From Planctomycetaceae bacterium (GTDB lineage Bacteria > Planctomycetota > Planctomycetia > Planctomycetales > Planctomycetaceae), in the NCBI GenBank assembly GCA_002722955.1, contig PBMZ01000178.1, positions 44,943 to 108,942 on the forward strand: a DNA stretch of 64,000 nt. The letters run 5' to 3'. Both the position numbers and the translations under genes were made by a program. The notes beneath the pieces were generated by a model. It ran no database searches. It was not told the DNA's origin and saw nothing but the letters and a program-made list of their open reading frames with translations. Positions 62,250 to 64,000 of the stretch are shown in pieces; positions within the stretch are counted from its first letter, which is position 1; every line of letters begins with the position of its first letter.

Positions 62250-63533
62250 TCACTCGGCAAAATCGCGAGCCTTGTCCGAGATATCTTTGCGGCACCACGC
62301 TCCGTCCCAGCGAATGGCTTTGACGCCTTGGTAGGCTCGCAACTTAGCGTCCGCGATGTTCTCACCCAAGCCGGTCACTCCTAGAACTCGACCGCCATCG
62401 CTGACGATGTTCTCGCCATGCAGTGCCGTTCCTGCGTGAAAAACTTTGACTCCGTCGATCGCGTCGGCTTCCGGGATTCCTCGAATCACATGCCCTTTGG
62501 TGTAGGAACCGGGGTAACCTTCGGAGGCCATCACAACACAAACGGCTGGACGCGAATCCCACTCCAATTCGCCAGCTTCGCTCAGCTTTCCGTCGGCGGC
62601 CAGCTTTAGGAGTTCGGCTAGATCGGACTTTAGCCGCATCAACACAGGCTGAGCTTCTGGATCACCAAAGCGAACGTTGAATTCGAGCACTTTAGGGCCT
62701 TGGTTGGTGATCATCAGACCCGCGTACAGGATGCCTTGGAAAGGACGATTGTCGATGTTCATGGCGTGGACGGTGGGGACCAGAATCTTCTCGACGATTA
62801 CGTCCATCATGTCATCGTTAATAATCGGTGCCGGACAGTAAGCTCCCATGCCGCCGGTGTTGGGTCCTTGGTCTCCATCAAGGGCTGGCTTATGATCCTG
62901 GGAAGCGTCCAACGGCAAAATCGTGTGTCCGTCGACGATCGCCAAGATGCTGGCCTCTTGTCCGACCAAGCATTCTTCGATAACGACCCTTGCCCCGGCT
63001 TCCCCAAATTCTCGCGAAACCATGATCGAGTCGATCGCCGCCAGAGCCTCTTCTTTCGATTGGCAAACGATGACGCCCTTGCCTGCCGCAAGTCCATCGG
63101 CCTTCACGACAAGCGACATTTCCTCGCGTTCTTCGACGTACAGTTTCGCTTCCGTTGCGCCGGTGAACGTTTGAAACTCGGCCGTGGGCACATTGGCCTT
63201 GCGCATCAGTTCCTTCGAGAAACTCTTGCTACCTTCCAACTCGGCAGCCGGTTTGCTGGGACCAAAAATCCGCAGCCCAGCTTCACGGAAAGCGTCCACT
63301 GTTCCGTTCACCAGCGCGGCTTCGGGGCCAACAACGGTCAAGTCGATGGACTCAGTCTGACCGAACTTGACGAGCCGGTCGACATCGGTGGCTTTGATGT
63401 CAACATTCTCGCCATCAATGGCCGTACCTGCATTACCTGGTGCACAATAGACCTTGGTCACAGAAGGAGATCGCGCCAACTTCCATAACAATACGTGTTC
63501 ACGGCCGCCTTGACCGATGACTAGAACTTTCAT
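62250..63533 (-). CDS. purD: Phosphoribosylamine-glycine ligase
   Basis: The product is 427 residues from ATG 63533; AAGGA lies six bases upstream and the protein then begins 'MKVLVIGQGGREHVLLWKLA', the family opening. It forms GAR from phosphoribosylamine, glycine and ATP in purine synthesis. The ATP-grasp features are present: 'PSKPAAELEGSKSFSKELM', 'SLVVKADGLAAGKGVIVC', 'DHKPALDGDQGPNTGGMGAYCPAP' and 'EFNVRFGDPEAQPVLMRL'. The open frame upstream to 63623 is not family sequence. Confidence 0.96.
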   Translation of the reverse strand: MKVLVIGQGGREHVLLWKLARSPSVTKVYCAPGNAGTAIDGENVDIKATDVDRLVKFGQTESIDLTVVGPEAALVNGTVDAFREAGLRIFGPSKPAAELEGSKSFSKELMRKANVPTAEFQTFTGATEAKLYVEEREEMSLVVKADGLAAGKGVIVCQSKEEALAAIDSIMVSREFGEAGARVVIEECLVGQEASILAIVDGHTILPLDASQDHKPALDGDQGPNTGGMGAYCPAPIINDDMMDVIVEKILVPTVHAMNIDNRPFQGILYAGLMITNQGPKVLEFNVRFGDPEAQPVLMRLKSDLAELLKLAADGKLSEAGELEWDSRPAVCVVMASEGYPGSYTKGHVIRGIPEADAIDGVKVFHAGTALHGENIVSDGGRVLGVTGLGENIADAKLRAYQGVKAIRWDGAWCRKDISDKARDFAE

Positions 63534-63762
63534 GGGAATCCTTCTTGATACACAGGATCGAGCGTCATAGCAGCCACGCCCGATGCAGAACTTGTTCACC
63601 AACCCAGATCGATTTGGTGGCAAGATTTCATTTCATTGCGTTCGAAACACACGAGGTGCGTGGTGTTGAGTATCCGATTTCCAGTGTGAGAATTCAACAT
63701 TGCCGTTCCTTAGCGTCAGAATCAGGTGCGTTCAACGATTGTCGTCAAATTGGGCGGGAGAT
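63534..63762. other. Non-coding stretch upstream of purD
   Basis: This should contain the purD promoter. I see no gene, riboswitch-like fold or clear promoter that I could defend. Confidence 0.45.
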
Positions 63763-63888
63763 GGTAACCCGACGCGCTCACATGTATTCCCAATGGATGT
63801 CCAACGAATTTAGGGAGACGACGAATGAGGAACTGAGATTTGTCGGCTCCCTAAATTTGTTGGAATTCATGGGCTCATACGTGTTCGC
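63763..63888. repeat. Imperfect inverted repeat with AACCCGACGCG tip
   Basis: The left flank begins GTAACCCGACGCG (63763-63775). The best-paired core is 63801-63822 with 63842-63863 (20 of 22), and pairing continues outward imperfectly. It lies just beyond the stop of the gene entering from the right edge. Confidence 0.7.
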
Positions 63889-63897
63889 TAGAGCAAT

Positions 63898-64000
63898 TTA
63901 CGCAAAACCGTCCCCGGAATGTTCAAAGGCATTTTGGATTTCGTTGATGTTGATTTTGAGCAGCGTCTTTTTCGTCGCCTCGATGACTTGCTTCCATGTA
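63898..64000 (-). CDS. C-terminal end of an unidentified gene (partial)
   Basis: The reverse strand is open from the right edge for 33 codons to a TAA at 63900-63898, reading 'WKQVIEATKKTLLKININE' and ending 'IQNAFEHSGDGFA'. Codon use and the amphipathic pattern look coding, and the inverted repeat follows the stop as at other gene ends here. I do not recognise the family from this short piece. Confidence 0.5.
   Translation of the reverse strand, partial: TWKQVIEATKKTLLKININEIQNAFEHSGDGFA

Overview
The window looks like chromosomal DNA of a marine-type planctomycete (Pirellulales/Rhodopirellula-like). The basis is the density of families expanded in that phylum: DUF1552, DUF1501, DUF1592/1587/1588/1585 and DUF1549/1553 'planctomycete cytochrome' proteins, secreted PQQ-type beta-propellers, FG-GAP proteins, a DUF1559 pilin-like protein, and surface proteins with an N-terminal 'LEDRTLLS' box. 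Base composition is moderate, except for one visibly G+C-rich patch near 41.5-42.6 kb. No rRNA, tRNA, CRISPR array or intact mobile element was seen.

Layout. 1-9.4 kb: a partial DUF1552 gene (left edge), DUF2062 membrane protein, a very acidic small protein, an FG-GAP propeller, and a divergent DUF1592-cytochrome / DUF1552 / PQQ-propeller run. 9.3-12.4 kb (minus): an operon-like trio of GNAT acyltransferase, polysaccharide deacetylase and CelD-like GNAT, of which the last two are broken. 12.6-17.1 kb: housekeeping genes tdk and lepA, a zinc-ribbon membrane protein and a small L7/L12-tail-like protein. 17.2-25.8 kb (minus): a long cluster of LRR-DUF1549/1553 cytochrome, secreted propeller, Uma2-family protein, DUF1501 and PQQ propeller. 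26-36.5 kb (plus): a secretin-like CxxCH protein, a 2006-residue alpha-2-macroglobulin with its thioester motif, a His-rich Tat-type unknown and a DUF4105 membrane protein. 36.6-40.5 kb: a three-module phosphoesterase/PQQ/PhoD fusion. 40.6-44.95 kb: a graveyard of IS256 and IS66 remnants, broken giant surface-protein genes and a G+C-rich membrane gene. 45-53.6 kb: DUF1592+DUF1552 (plus) converging on DUF1549/1553+DUF1501 (minus). 53.8-59 kb: two tandem paralogous small secreted peptides, a MEKHLA protein, a trypsin-like protease, a RadA/KaiC-like ATPase and a pilin-like protein. 59-63.5 kb (minus): argG, hpt, a PQQ propeller and purD. A gene tail enters from the right edge.

How it fits together. 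Many products are predicted to be exported: c-type cytochromes paired with Tat-exported DUF1501/DUF1552 proteins, propellers and macroglobulin. This suggests extracellular or periplasmic polymer breakdown and cell-surface defence. The precise substrates cannot be read from sequence.

A second layer is the intergenic DNA. Gene ends are marked by long, often near-perfect inverted repeats with arms up to 40 bp, by a recurring CCCGGCTT hairpin, and by a 28-bp element present three times. The most novel-looking coding signal is the pair of small secreted peptides at 53.8-54.3 kb sharing a WRY-x-GPLEV ... RLIPP-x-H-x-RYW motif.
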